NCBI RefSeq assembly: GCF_015694525.1
Contig: NZ_JADQDM010000001.1
Location: forward strand, 806,001-870,000
DNA: 64,000 nt
Source: Hymenobacter ruricola
GTDB taxonomy: Bacteria; Bacteroidota; Bacteroidia; Cytophagales; Hymenobacteraceae
Direction: 5' to 3'
Made by a program: the position numbers and the translations under genes. Each line of letters begins with the position of its first letter. The stretch's first letter is position 1. Positions 56,952-64,000 of the stretch are shown in pieces. The notes under the pieces were generated by a model that had not been told where the DNA came from, made no database searches, and saw only the letters and a program-made list of their open reading frames with translations.

Positions 56952-58577
56952 ATGCTAGGACTGATGATGGCCGAGCCGCTGCGCGTGGCGGCAATTATCG
57001 AGCACGCCGCCAAGTGGCACGCCGATACCGAAATCGTGAGCAGCCGGCCGGAGGGCGGCATTCACCGCTACACCTACGCCGACGCCCACGCCCGCAGCAA
57101 GCAACTGGCCCACGCGCTGCTACGGCTGGGCATTGAGAACGGCGACCGGGTGGGCACCCTGGCCTGGAACACCCACCGCCATTTCGAGCTCTACTACGGC
57201 GTGGCGGGCCTCGGCGCGGTGTGCCACACCATCAACCCGCGGCTGTTCGCCGAGCAGCTCGTCTACATCATCAACCACGCCGAAGACCGGCTGCTGTTCT
57301 TCGACCTGACCTTTTTGCCGCTGGTGGAAAAGCTGGCGCCCGCCTGCCCCACCGTGGAAAAGTGGGTGCTGATGACCGGTCCCGAGCATTTGCCCAACGA
57401 TTCAGCCTTGCCGGGTCTGTGCTGCTACGAGGACCTGCTGGCGGCTGAAACGGCGGACTATAACTGGCCGAGCTTCGACGAAAACACAGCTTGCTCGCTG
57501 TGCTACACCTCCGGCACCACCGACCAGCCCAAGGGCGTGCTTTACTCGCACCGCTCCACGGTGCTGCACGCGCTGGGCATTTCCTTGCCCGATGCGCTGG
57601 GCTGCGCGGCCACCGACGTGATAATGCCCGTGGTGCCCATGTTCCACGTCAACGCCTGGGGCTTGCCCTACGCGGCCCCGCTCAACGGCGCGAAACTGGT
57701 GCTGCCCGGCGCGGGCATGGACAGCGCCAGCCTGTTTGAGTTGATGGAAACCGAGGGCGTCACGTTCTCGGCCGGGGTGCCCACCATCTGGCTGGCCCTG
57801 CTGCAATTCATGCGCGAGGGCCGCCGCCAATTCAGCACGCTGCGGCGCACGGTGGTGGGCGGCTCCTCCTGCCCGCCGGCCCTGATGCGGGCCTTTGAAA
57901 CCGAGCTGCACGTGACCATCACCCACGCCTGGGGCATGACGGAAACCAGCCCGCTGGGCACCGCCAGCCGCCTCAAAGTGAAGCAGCTGGGCCTGAGCAA
58001 AGACGAAAAAGCGGCCGTGCTGGCCACCCAGGGCCGGGCCATTTTCGGCGTCGATATGAAGATTGTGGGCGACAACGGCCAGGAACTGCCGCACGACGGC
58101 GCGGCCTTCGGCGACCTGCTGGTGCGCGGGCCCTGGGTGGTGCGCGACTACTTCCGCAGCCCCGCGCCCGGCGAGCTCACCGCCGACGGCTGGTTCCGCA
58201 CCGGCGACGTGGCCACCATCAGCCCCGACGGCTTCATGCACATCACCGACCGCTCGAAGGACGTCATCAAATCGGGCGGGGAGTGGATTTCCAGCATCGA
58301 CCTCGAAAACCTGGCCGTGGCCCACCCCGCCGTGGCCGAAGCCGCCGTCATCGGCGTGCCCAGCGCCCGCTGGAGCGAGCGGCCGCTGCTGGTGGTGGTG
58401 CGTCGGCCAGGGCTGGACGTGTCGGCCGAAGAAATGCTGGCGTTTTTCCGGGGTAAAGTGGCCAAGTTCTGGGAGCCCGACGCGGTGGAATTCGTGGACG
58501 CGCTGCCGCACACCGCCACCGGCAAGCTGCTCAAAACGCAGCTGCGAAAAGACTTTGCCGGCTACGCCCTGCCCTAA
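56952..58577 (+). CDS. Fatty acyl-CoA synthetase (AMP-dependent)
   Basis: A 541-residue cytoplasmic ligase of the ANL superfamily. The adenylate-binding motifs are [16 protein letters not shown] (P-loop-like), [28 protein letters not shown] and [15 protein letters not shown], with the catalytic Lys in the C-terminal [15 protein letters not shown]. The GGEWIS and long N-terminal part are typical of medium/long-chain acyl-CoA synthetases (FadD-like), giving acyl-CoA via acyl-AMP. Substrate chain length cannot be read. The start at 56952 ([10 protein letters not shown]) is favoured; a longer frame overlaps the gene upstream. It stands alone, with a convergent terminator downstream. Confidence 0.9.
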   Translation: MLGLMMAEPLRVAAIIEHAAKWHADTEIVSSRPEGGIHRYTYADAHARSKQLAHALLRLGIENGDRVGTLAWNTHRHFELYYGVAGLGAVCHTINPRLFAEQLVYIINHAEDRLLFFDLTFLPLVEKLAPACPTVEKWVLMTGPEHLPNDSALPGLCCYEDLLAAETADYNWPSFDENTACSLCYTSGTTDQPKGVLYSHRSTVLHALGISLPDALGCAATDVIMPVVPMFHVNAWGLPYAAPLNGAKLVLPGAGMDSASLFELMETEGVTFSAGVPTIWLALLQFMREGRRQFSTLRRTVVGGSSCPPALMRAFETELHVTITHAWGMTETSPLGTASRLKVKQLGLSKDEKAAVLATQGRAIFGVDMKIVGDNGQELPHDGAAFGDLLVRGPWVVRDYFRSPAPGELTADGWFRTGDVATISPDGFMHITDRSKDVIKSGGEWISSIDLENLAVAHPAVAEAAVIGVPSARWSERPLLVVVRRPGLDVSAEEMLAFFRGKVAKFWEPDAVEFVDALPHTATGKLLKTQLRKDFAGYALP

Positions 58578-58622
58578 AAAAAGGCGGCCCCCCGGCCCGC
58601 TGAGTGGGCTGGGCGGCCGCCG
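58576..58622. terminator. Terminator between convergent genes
   Basis: GGCGGCC and GGCCGCC arms enclose a second stem around GCCCGCTGAGTGGGC. The T-run on the minus strand fits termination of the DUF2059 gene (58645-59145). Confidence 0.65.
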
Positions 58623-58644
58623 CTGGGTAGGGGGCGGGAATCGG

Positions 58645-59145
58645 CTAATTCCCTTTCTCGGCTTCCATTTTGGCTTTGATGGCCTCCTGCAGTTCCGGCA
58701 GGTGCTCCTGCACACGTTTTTGGCCGATTTCCATGCCCGACTGCATCAGCTGGGGCAGCGTCGATGCCATCTTGCGGCCGGTGGGCGTTTGGTAAAACTT
58801 GGTGATGTCGCGCAGCTCCGGTTCCGTGAAGTTGCGGCTGTACATCTCGACGATATCGGGTTTGAGACTGCTCCAGCTCATGTATTTGGTGAAAAACGCC
58901 CGCATCTCCGGCTCGATGGCCTTTGCTTCGGGGCGCTGCTTGAGCTGGGCGTCCAGCACTTGGTCGATGAGCTTATCGAACGAGCCCGGGGGGTACACCA
59001 GGGCCAGCAGCGTTTCGGCCGCCTGGCGATGGCTGGCGGAAATGGGGGTGGCCGCAGCGGTTGCCGCCTTCGATTTCGCGGTTTGGGCCTGGGCCGGCAG
59101 GTAGCCGATGGCCGCGAACAGCAGGCAGAGAAGGGGTTTTTTCAT
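58645..59145 (-). CDS. Secreted DUF2059 protein
   Basis: A 166-residue protein with signal peptide MKKPLLCLLFAAIGYLPAQAQ. The helical body has the DUF2059 core MYSRNFTEPELRDITKFYQTPTGRKMASTLP and a C-terminal helix rich in Glu/Lys. The function of the family is not known; members are periplasmic. It lies 38 bp after the start of the ProC gene upstream on the same strand and may be co-transcribed with it. Confidence 0.85.
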   Translation of the reverse strand: MKKPLLCLLFAAIGYLPAQAQTAKSKAATAAATPISASHRQAAETLLALVYPPGSFDKLIDQVLDAQLKQRPEAKAIEPEMRAFFTKYMSWSSLKPDIVEMYSRNFTEPELRDITKFYQTPTGRKMASTLPQLMQSGMEIGQKRVQEHLPELQEAIKAKMEAEKGN

Positions 59146-59183
59146 GAATCAAATAACCGGCAGAAAAAGGAAACGCCGGGCTT

Positions 59184-59984
59184 TTATTTCCCCAACTCTT
59201 CGGCCCGGTCGCGCGCGGCGCCCGCCCCGGCCACAAGCCCCTCGCGCACCGCGCCGGCCCCAAAGGCCTTGAGGGCGGCCTCGGTGGTGCCGCCTTTGGA
59301 GGCCACGCGGGCAATCCAGTCCTCGCAGCTCAGGCCCGACTGCGAGTAGAGGTCCACGGCGCCGCGGAAGGTCTGGCTCACCAGCAGCTCGGCTTCGGCG
59401 GGGGCGAAGCCCATTTGGGTGGCGGCGTCCATGAGGGCGCTCATGCAGTAGTACACGTAGGCCGGGCCGCTGCCCGAGATGGCCGTGCTGGCGTCGATGG
59501 CGGCTTCGGTTTCGACGTAAACCGTCTTGCCGGTGGTGCTGAGCAGGTTTTGCACCTGCACCAGCTCGGCGCGGGTCACTTCGTCGGTGCTGGTGAAGGC
59601 CGTCATGCCCATGCCGATTTGGGCGGGCAGGTTGGGCATGGCCCGGATGATTTTGGGCGTGCCCAGGGCCTCGCGCAGGGTGGCAATGCGCACGCCCGCC
59701 ATGATGCTGAGTACCACTTGCTGCGGCTGCACCAGCCCGCGCAGGGTTTCAAACAGCGCGGGCGAGTCCTGGGGCTTCACGGCCAGAATGAGCAGGTTGG
59801 CGCCGGGCACGCATTCTTCGGGCGCGCCCCACACGGTGCCGAGCTCGTGGGCCGCCAGCGCCGCCACGCGCTCCGGCGAGCGCGCCAGCAGCCGCAAATC
59901 GAGCCGTGAGGTGATGTGGGCGCGCACGAAGCTGCGGGCGTAGGTCAGGCCCATGTTGCCGCCGCCGATGATGAGGATTTTCAT
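59184..59984 (-). CDS. proC: Pyrroline-5-carboxylate reductase
   Basis: A 266-residue cytoplasmic enzyme that reduces 1-pyrroline-5-carboxylate to proline with NAD(P)H. The N-terminal Rossmann motif is IIGGGNMGLTYARSF, and LILAVKPQD, IIRAMPNLPAQIG and SGSGPAYVYYCMSALMDA are family signatures. KGGTTEAALKAFG is the C-terminal proline-binding segment. The length is usual. The start at 59984 (MKILIIGGG) is chosen; longer versions run into the hairpin repeat 60021-60119. Confidence 0.93.
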   Translation of the reverse strand: MKILIIGGGNMGLTYARSFVRAHITSRLDLRLLARSPERVAALAAHELGTVWGAPEECVPGANLLILAVKPQDSPALFETLRGLVQPQQVVLSIMAGVRIATLREALGTPKIIRAMPNLPAQIGMGMTAFTSTDEVTRAELVQVQNLLSTTGKTVYVETEAAIDASTAISGSGPAYVYYCMSALMDAATQMGFAPAEAELLVSQTFRGAVDLYSQSGLSCEDWIARVASKGGTTEAALKAFGAGAVREGLVAGAGAARDRAEELGK

Positions 59985-60020
59985 GAGATGGAGTCGTTGT
60001 CCGAAGGCAAAGAACGCCAA

Positions 60021-60119
60021 CCCGTCCGTCATCCTGAGCGCAGCGAAGGACCTTGTCAAGTAAGAACGATTTGTTCAGCGGGGATAAGGTCCTTCGCTGT
60101 GCTCAGGATGACGGACGGG
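60021..60119. repeat. Dispersed intergenic hairpin repeat, ATCCTGAGCG type
   Basis: Arms CCCGTCCGTCATCCTGAGCG to the inverted copy at 60119, with GCGAAGGACCTT inside. The outer GTCAT and inner GCGAAG match the ATGCCGAGCG family, but other bases differ together on both arms. Confidence 0.85.
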
Positions 60120-60132
60120 TGAAAAGGCTCCC

Positions 60133-61314
60133 TCACACCTTCAGCACCACGCCCTTTTTGTACATCCAACTCAGAATAAAATACCAGATAACCACCAGCG
60201 TGAGAGCCCCGGCCGCCGAGGCCAGGCGTGGGTCGGCAAAATGCGGCGCGATGGCCCATTCGTAGAGCCATTCCTTCACGCCGCCGGTTTTGCCGCCCGG
60301 CAGCGGCAGCTTGAACAGACCGAACGTGCGCGAGAGCAGCGCCGACAGGCAGAACACCAAAATGGCGTTGACGCCGTAGACCACGGCCGGGCGCGTCCAG
60401 GCGCGGTGGCCCTGCACGTCGCAAACCCAGTAGAGCGCGGCCAGCCCGGCCATGGCCAGCCCGCCGGCATACAGCACGTAGGGGCTGCTCCACAGGGCTT
60501 TGTTGATGGGAAACCACGGCGCCCATAGCAGGCCCAGCAGCGTGAGAGCGCCGCCAGCCACGAACAGCCAGGCCACTTTGGCGGCCGGCTCCGGGCCGGG
60601 CTGGCGCAGCCACTGGGCCGTGAGCACGCCCAGCAGGCCGGTGCCCAGGGCGGGCAGCGTGCCGAGCAGGCCTTCGGGGTCCCAGGTGCGGCTTTGCTTC
60701 CAGAGGTGGGGCTCGCTGATAATCAGCCGGTCGAGCCAGGCGCCGAGGTTGGTGGCGGGCTCCAGGTTGGCCGGGCCGAAGCCGGGCACCGGCACCAGCT
60801 GCATCAGCACCGCGTAGCCGATGAGCAGGCCGGCAATCAGCCAAAGCTGGGTGCGCCAGCTGGTTTTCAGAAAGATAAAGCTGCAGCCCAGAAACACCAG
60901 TGCGATGCGCTGCAGCACGCCCATGACGCGCACCACCGGAAAGTTGAATTTCGGGTAGAGCGACAGCAGCAACCCCAGCCCAAACAGCATGGCCGCCCGG
61001 CGTAGTACGCGCCACATTACCGCGCCCTGCGGCCCACCCTGGCGCTTCACCCCATCGAGCGCATACACCAGGCTGACGCCCACGATGAACAGGAAAAACG
61101 GGAAAATGAGGTCCGTGGGCGTGCAGCCGTTCCATTCGGCGTGCTCCAGCGGCGGGTAGATGTGGCCCCAGTCGCCGGGGTTGTTCACCAGTATCATGGC
61201 CATCACCGTGAGGCCGCGGAAGACGTCGAGCGAGATGAGCCGGCCCGGCTGGGAAGCCTCGGCCAGCGGTAAGGTGCCGGTGGTGTCGAGGGCGGCTTGG
61301 GTGGTGCGTTGCAT
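60133..61314 (-). CDS. NagX-like (DUF5009/HGSNAT-type) membrane protein
   Basis: A 393-residue protein with about ten membrane helices. The N-terminal GRLISLDVFRGLTVMAMILVNNPGDW and the following WNGCTPTDLIFPFFLFIVGVSL are the conserved region of the heparan-alpha-glucosaminide N-acetyltransferase/NagX family. MWRVLRRAAMLFGLGLLLSLYPKFNFPVVRVMGVLQRIAL-type segments (RVMGVLQRIALVFLG) also fit. It may transfer acetyl groups onto amino sugars or transport them. It lies beside the NagB fusion and the SusC-like gene. ATG 61314 is chosen because upstream bases lie in a repeat. Confidence 0.85.
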   Translation of the reverse strand: MQRTTQAALDTTGTLPLAEASQPGRLISLDVFRGLTVMAMILVNNPGDWGHIYPPLEHAEWNGCTPTDLIFPFFLFIVGVSLVYALDGVKRQGGPQGAVMWRVLRRAAMLFGLGLLLSLYPKFNFPVVRVMGVLQRIALVFLGCSFIFLKTSWRTQLWLIAGLLIGYAVLMQLVPVPGFGPANLEPATNLGAWLDRLIISEPHLWKQSRTWDPEGLLGTLPALGTGLLGVLTAQWLRQPGPEPAAKVAWLFVAGGALTLLGLLWAPWFPINKALWSSPYVLYAGGLAMAGLAALYWVCDVQGHRAWTRPAVVYGVNAILVFCLSALLSRTFGLFKLPLPGGKTGGVKEWLYEWAIAPHFADPRLASAAGALTLVVIWYFILSWMYKKGVVLKV

Positions 61315-61350
61315 GGGCGCGTGGGATGGGAGTGGGATGGGTGAAAAAGG

Positions 61351-61443
61351 ACGGTCATGCAGAGCGCAGCGAAGCATCTTTATCGCGCAATGCAATTAGT
61401 TACTCTTCGCGGTAAAGATGCTTCGCTGCGCTCTGCATGACGT
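61351..61443. repeat. Dispersed intergenic hairpin repeat, ATGCAGAGCG variant
   Basis: Inverted arms with CATGCAGAGCGCAGCGAAGC and AAGCATCTTTA around an AT-rich loop of about 26 bp. The change CCGAG to CAGAG occurs on both arms (CTCTGCATG on the right), so the stem is preserved. Confidence 0.85.
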
Positions 61444-61466
61444 TCTTTTCGAAGCAAACGGGCCCT

Positions 61467-63401
61467 TCAAAACGCCCAGCGCACAAACGCCTCAATGCCT
61501 TCGTACTCCGGCAAGCCTAGCTCATCGTACAGCTTGGCGGTGGTCCGGTTGCGGGCCTCGCTGCGCTGCCAGAACTCGCGCTGGTCGGCGCCGGGGAACA
61601 AGGGCCGGTCCTTCTGGCTTTGGTGCTTGAAAATGGCGCGGCGCTTGCGCGTGAGCTCGGCAGGGGAGAGGGGCACGGCCATTTCAATCTGGTCCACGTC
61701 CCATTCCTGCCAGGCGCCGCGGTAGAGCCACACCCAGCAGTCGTCGAGCCAGGCCGTGCCGGAGGCCTTGAGGCGGTTGATGGACTCAAAAATGGCCGCC
61801 AGGCACACGCGGTGGGTGCCGTGCGGGTCGCTCAGGTCGCCGGCCGCGTAAATCTGCTGGGGCTGAATGCGGTTCAGCAACTCCATGGTGAGGCGGATGT
61901 CTTCGTCGCCGAGCGGCTTTTTGCGCACCCGGCCGGTTTCGTAGAAAGGCAAATCCAGGAAGTGGGCGTTGGCGTCGGGGATGCCGGCCAGGCGGCAGGC
62001 GCTCTTGGCCTCGCCCCGCCGGATGAGGCCCTTAATCTGCTGCACTTCGTCGCTGTCGACCTGGCCGGGCTGCTTGTTTTTGAGGAAGTCGGCCACCCGG
62101 TGGTAGAGGTTGTCGGCCGGCTCGCCCGAGGGCAGGCGGAAGGCGTGGTCGTAGTCGGCCACGAACTCGGCGAAGCGAATGGCTTCGTCGTCGAACACGG
62201 CAATGTTGCCCGAGGTCTGGTAGGCTACGTGCACCTCGTGGCCCTGGTCCACGAGCCGCAGCAGCGTGCCGCCCATCGAAATCACGTCGTCGTCGGGATG
62301 CGGGCTGAAGATGAGCACGCGCTTGGGAAAGGGCGCGGCGCGCTCGGGCCGGTGGGCATCGTCGGCATCGGGCTTGCCGCCGGGCCAGCCCGTGATGGTG
62401 TGCTGCAGCTCGTTGAAGACCCGAATGTTGATGTCGTAGGCCGGGCCCGACTGCGCCAGCAGCTCCGAGAGGCCGTTTTCGTTGTAAGCTTCCTCGGTGA
62501 GTTTCAGGATGGGCTTGCTCACGGTGCGGGCCAGCCAGGTCACAGCCTTGCGCACCAGGGCGGCGTCGTGCCAGTCGCAGGGCAGGCCCAGCAGCCAGGG
62601 CGTTTTGCGGGGCGTGAGTTCGGCACCGGCGGCCTCATCCAGCACCACCTGCACGGCGGGGTGGCGCTGCAGGTAAGTGGCGGGCACGGTGTCGGTTACG
62701 TCGCCTTCCACCATGCGCTTCACCACGGCCGCTTTGCCCTCGCCCCAGGCCAGCAGCACAATCTGGCGGGCTTCCAGAATGGTGCCCACGCCCATGGTGA
62801 GGGCCCGGCGCGGCACGTTTTCTTCGCCGTAAAAGTCAGAAGCCGCGTCGGTGCGCGTTACGTGGTCCAGCGTAATCATCCGGGTGCGGGAAGCGGGGCC
62901 GGAGCCGGGCTCGTTGAAGCCGATGTGGCCGGTGCGCCCGATGCCCAGCAGCTGCAAGTCGATGCCGCCGGCCTGCTGAATCTGCTCCTCGTAGCGCTGG
63001 CAGAACTCGCCTACCTGCTCGGACGGCACCGTGCCGTCGGGGATGTGCACGTTCTCAGGCTTGATGTCGACGTGGTCGAATAAGTACTCGCGCATGAAGC
63101 GCACGTAGCTCTGCAGCGAGCCCGGCGCCATGGGGTAGTACTCGTCCAGGTTGAAGCTGATGACGTTCTGAAAGCTCAGCCCTTCCTCCCGGTGCAGCCG
63201 CACCAGCTCCTCGTACACGCGCGTGGGGGAAGAGCCGGTGGCCAGGCCCAGCACGCAGGGCCGGCCCTCGGCGGCCCGGCTACGGATGAGGTCGGCAATC
63301 TGGGCGGCCACGGCGGCGGAGGCCTGCTCCGAATCGGCGTAGAGGCTGACGGGGAGGCGGGCGCCGGCCGTGGCCGGCAGTTCTGCGAGAGGAGACGTCA
63401 T
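61467..63401 (-). CDS. nagB: Glucosamine-6-phosphate deaminase fused to LmbE/PIG-L-like domain
   Basis: A 644-residue cytoplasmic fusion found in Bacteroidota. Residues about 1-280 are NagB: GLATGSSPTRVYEEL (phosphate loop), NLDEYYP with D86, and GRTGHIGFNEPGS with H159 and E164. The Asp of the E. coli motif NDGHIAFNE (D141) is Thr here. Residues about 370-640 are a LmbE/PIG-L de-N-acetylase-like domain with the zinc motif SPHPDDDVISMGG, SDPHGTHR and later acidic residues. It may deaminate glucosamine-6-phosphate to fructose-6-phosphate plus ammonia, and the second domain may act on N-acetyl sugars. The C-terminal role is unproven. It is part of the amino-sugar group at this end. Confidence 0.9.
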   Translation of the reverse strand: MTSPLAELPATAGARLPVSLYADSEQASAAVAAQIADLIRSRAAEGRPCVLGLATGSSPTRVYEELVRLHREEGLSFQNVISFNLDEYYPMAPGSLQSYVRFMREYLFDHVDIKPENVHIPDGTVPSEQVGEFCQRYEEQIQQAGGIDLQLLGIGRTGHIGFNEPGSGPASRTRMITLDHVTRTDAASDFYGEENVPRRALTMGVGTILEARQIVLLAWGEGKAAVVKRMVEGDVTDTVPATYLQRHPAVQVVLDEAAGAELTPRKTPWLLGLPCDWHDAALVRKAVTWLARTVSKPILKLTEEAYNENGLSELLAQSGPAYDINIRVFNELQHTITGWPGGKPDADDAHRPERAAPFPKRVLIFSPHPDDDVISMGGTLLRLVDQGHEVHVAYQTSGNIAVFDDEAIRFAEFVADYDHAFRLPSGEPADNLYHRVADFLKNKQPGQVDSDEVQQIKGLIRRGEAKSACRLAGIPDANAHFLDLPFYETGRVRKKPLGDEDIRLTMELLNRIQPQQIYAAGDLSDPHGTHRVCLAAIFESINRLKASGTAWLDDCWVWLYRGAWQEWDVDQIEMAVPLSPAELTRKRRAIFKHQSQKDRPLFPGADQREFWQRSEARNRTTAKLYDELGLPEYEGIEAFVRWAF

Positions 63402-63554
63402 GGAAAGCAGCTGAAAGGGTGGAAAAGTAAGGGCCAGGGAAAGTAGGAAGCGGCTACGGATGAAGCAACGCCCACCGTTGGAAAATTGCTGTGCCGTGGC
63501 GAATTACATAGAAAATAGCCAGATTACGATTGTGAGCCAGCTCGTAAAAATTCC

Positions 63555-63566
63555 GCAAACGTTTGG
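63555..63566. promoter_or_regulatory. LacI-family-type operator before the SusC-like gene
   Basis: GCAAACGTTTGG has a perfect 10-bp core CAAACGTTTG, matching the site at 23115. It lies about 211 bases before ATG 63778, in the 376-bp gap 63402-63777. Near 63590 CACATTTG is an imperfect -7 box. The rest of the gap has no supported gene. Confidence 0.5.
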
Positions 63567-63777
63567 GTGAATATTGCCTGAATATTTCGCACATTTGAAC
63601 CCTTCTTTTCCACCGCCCTGGCCGGCACTTTCCCTGCCCTGCCCCCAGAACCCGCCTTGCCATGATGGCAGCGGGCTTTACCTGGCTTAAATTGTCGAAC
63701 CCTGCCCACCGGCCGCATTGCTGAATGCTGCTGGCCGGCGCTGTTTTTCCGTCTTTCCCCACCAAATTTCTTACCTC

Positions 63778-64000
63778 ATGAAAAAACCTTACTGGTTATT
63801 TCTGCTGACGCTGGGCCTGGCGCCGGCCCCCGCCAGCTGGGCCCAGACGGCCCGCCCGGCGGACGCCGCAGCCGCGACCCGTACCATCAGCGGCCTTGTC
63901 ACGTCCGGCACCGACCAAAGCCCCTTGCCAGGCGTCACCGTCCTCGTAAAGGGCACCACCACGGGCAGTACCACCGGTGCCGACGGCCGCTATTCGGTGC
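63778..64000 (+). CDS. SusC/RagA-like TonB-dependent receptor, N-terminal start (cut by window edge)
   Basis: The first 74 residues of an outer-membrane receptor. The signal peptide MKKPYWLFLLTLGLAPAPASWAQ is followed by TRTISGLVTSGTDQSPLPGVTVLVKGT and TGSTTGADGRYSV, the carboxypeptidase-regulatory-like (CarbopepD_reg_2) domain found before the plug in SusC/RagA proteins. The plug and barrel lie outside the window, as does the expected SusD partner. The LacI-type operator upstream is like that of the GH13 gene at 21162, which fits an alpha-glucan uptake locus. Confidence 0.88.
   Translation, partial: MKKPYWLFLLTLGLAPAPASWAQTARPADAAAATRTISGLVTSGTDQSPLPGVTVLVKGTTTGSTTGADGRYSV

Noticed and set aside
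1..64000. tRNA, rRNA or riboswitch genes
   Set aside because: I saw no cloverleaf with a TTC arm, no rRNA-like conserved stretch and no recognised riboswitch core. A covariance-model search could still find small RNAs.

Overview
The window looks like a chromosomal segment of a high-GC Bacteroidota, most like Hymenobacter or a close relative in Cytophagales. This is inferred from gene content, not from a marker gene. The supports are Bor/Por (type IX) C-terminal sorting domains, a SusC/RagA start at the right edge, promoters of the TAnnTTTG type, many lipoproteins, a long NagB-LmbE fusion, and very GC-rich third codon positions that produce long antisense shadow reading frames. I saw no rRNA or tRNA genes, prophage or CRISPR array.

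Layout. 1-5 kb: a secreted-protein gene interrupted by an in-frame amber codon, a NYN-domain protein, three tandem small helical paralogues and gamma-glutamyltransferase. 5.5-8.2 kb: a glycogen branching enzyme and a lipoprotein. 8.3-18.6 kb: four large secreted proteins on the minus strand. Two carry type IX sorting domains and two are fibre-like proteins ending in an S74 self-cleaving chaperone domain. 18.7-21.1 kb: a LuxR-type response regulator and a TPR histidine kinase, convergent. 21.2-28 kb: alpha-glucan genes (secreted GH13, a GT-B half protein, GH31). 28.7-31 kb: a RAYT transposase surrounded by its palindromic repeats. 31-38 kb: a TraB-like protein, a large membrane histidine kinase, an acyltransferase-like membrane protein, and a dipeptide epimerase with a beta-lactamase-fold hydrolase. 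38.1-42 kb: a DCC thiol oxidoreductase, an HTTM membrane protein and three secreted Ser/Gly/Thr-rich proteins. 42-53.6 kb: hydrolases, DoxX, an S9 peptidase and two tandem DUF885 proteins. 53.7-64 kb: a NagZ-like/beta-lactamase fusion, an acyl-CoA synthetase, ProC, a NagX-like protein, a NagB-LmbE fusion and the start of a SusC-like receptor.

How the genes fit together. One theme is alpha-glucan use: GlgB, the GH13 enzyme and GH31. LacI-type palindromes lie upstream of both the GH13 gene and the SusC-like gene, which suggests one regulon. A second theme is cell-wall and amino-sugar turnover: the NagZ fusion, dipeptide epimerase plus serine hydrolase, the NagX-like protein and NagB. A third is surface fibres under possible control of the neighbouring two-component pair. 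The most novel candidates are the RAYT with its local repeat array and the DCC/HTTM locus built around Ser/Gly/Thr-rich secreted proteins.

All calls come from reading the sequence. No database search was possible, and residue numbers come from my own counting.
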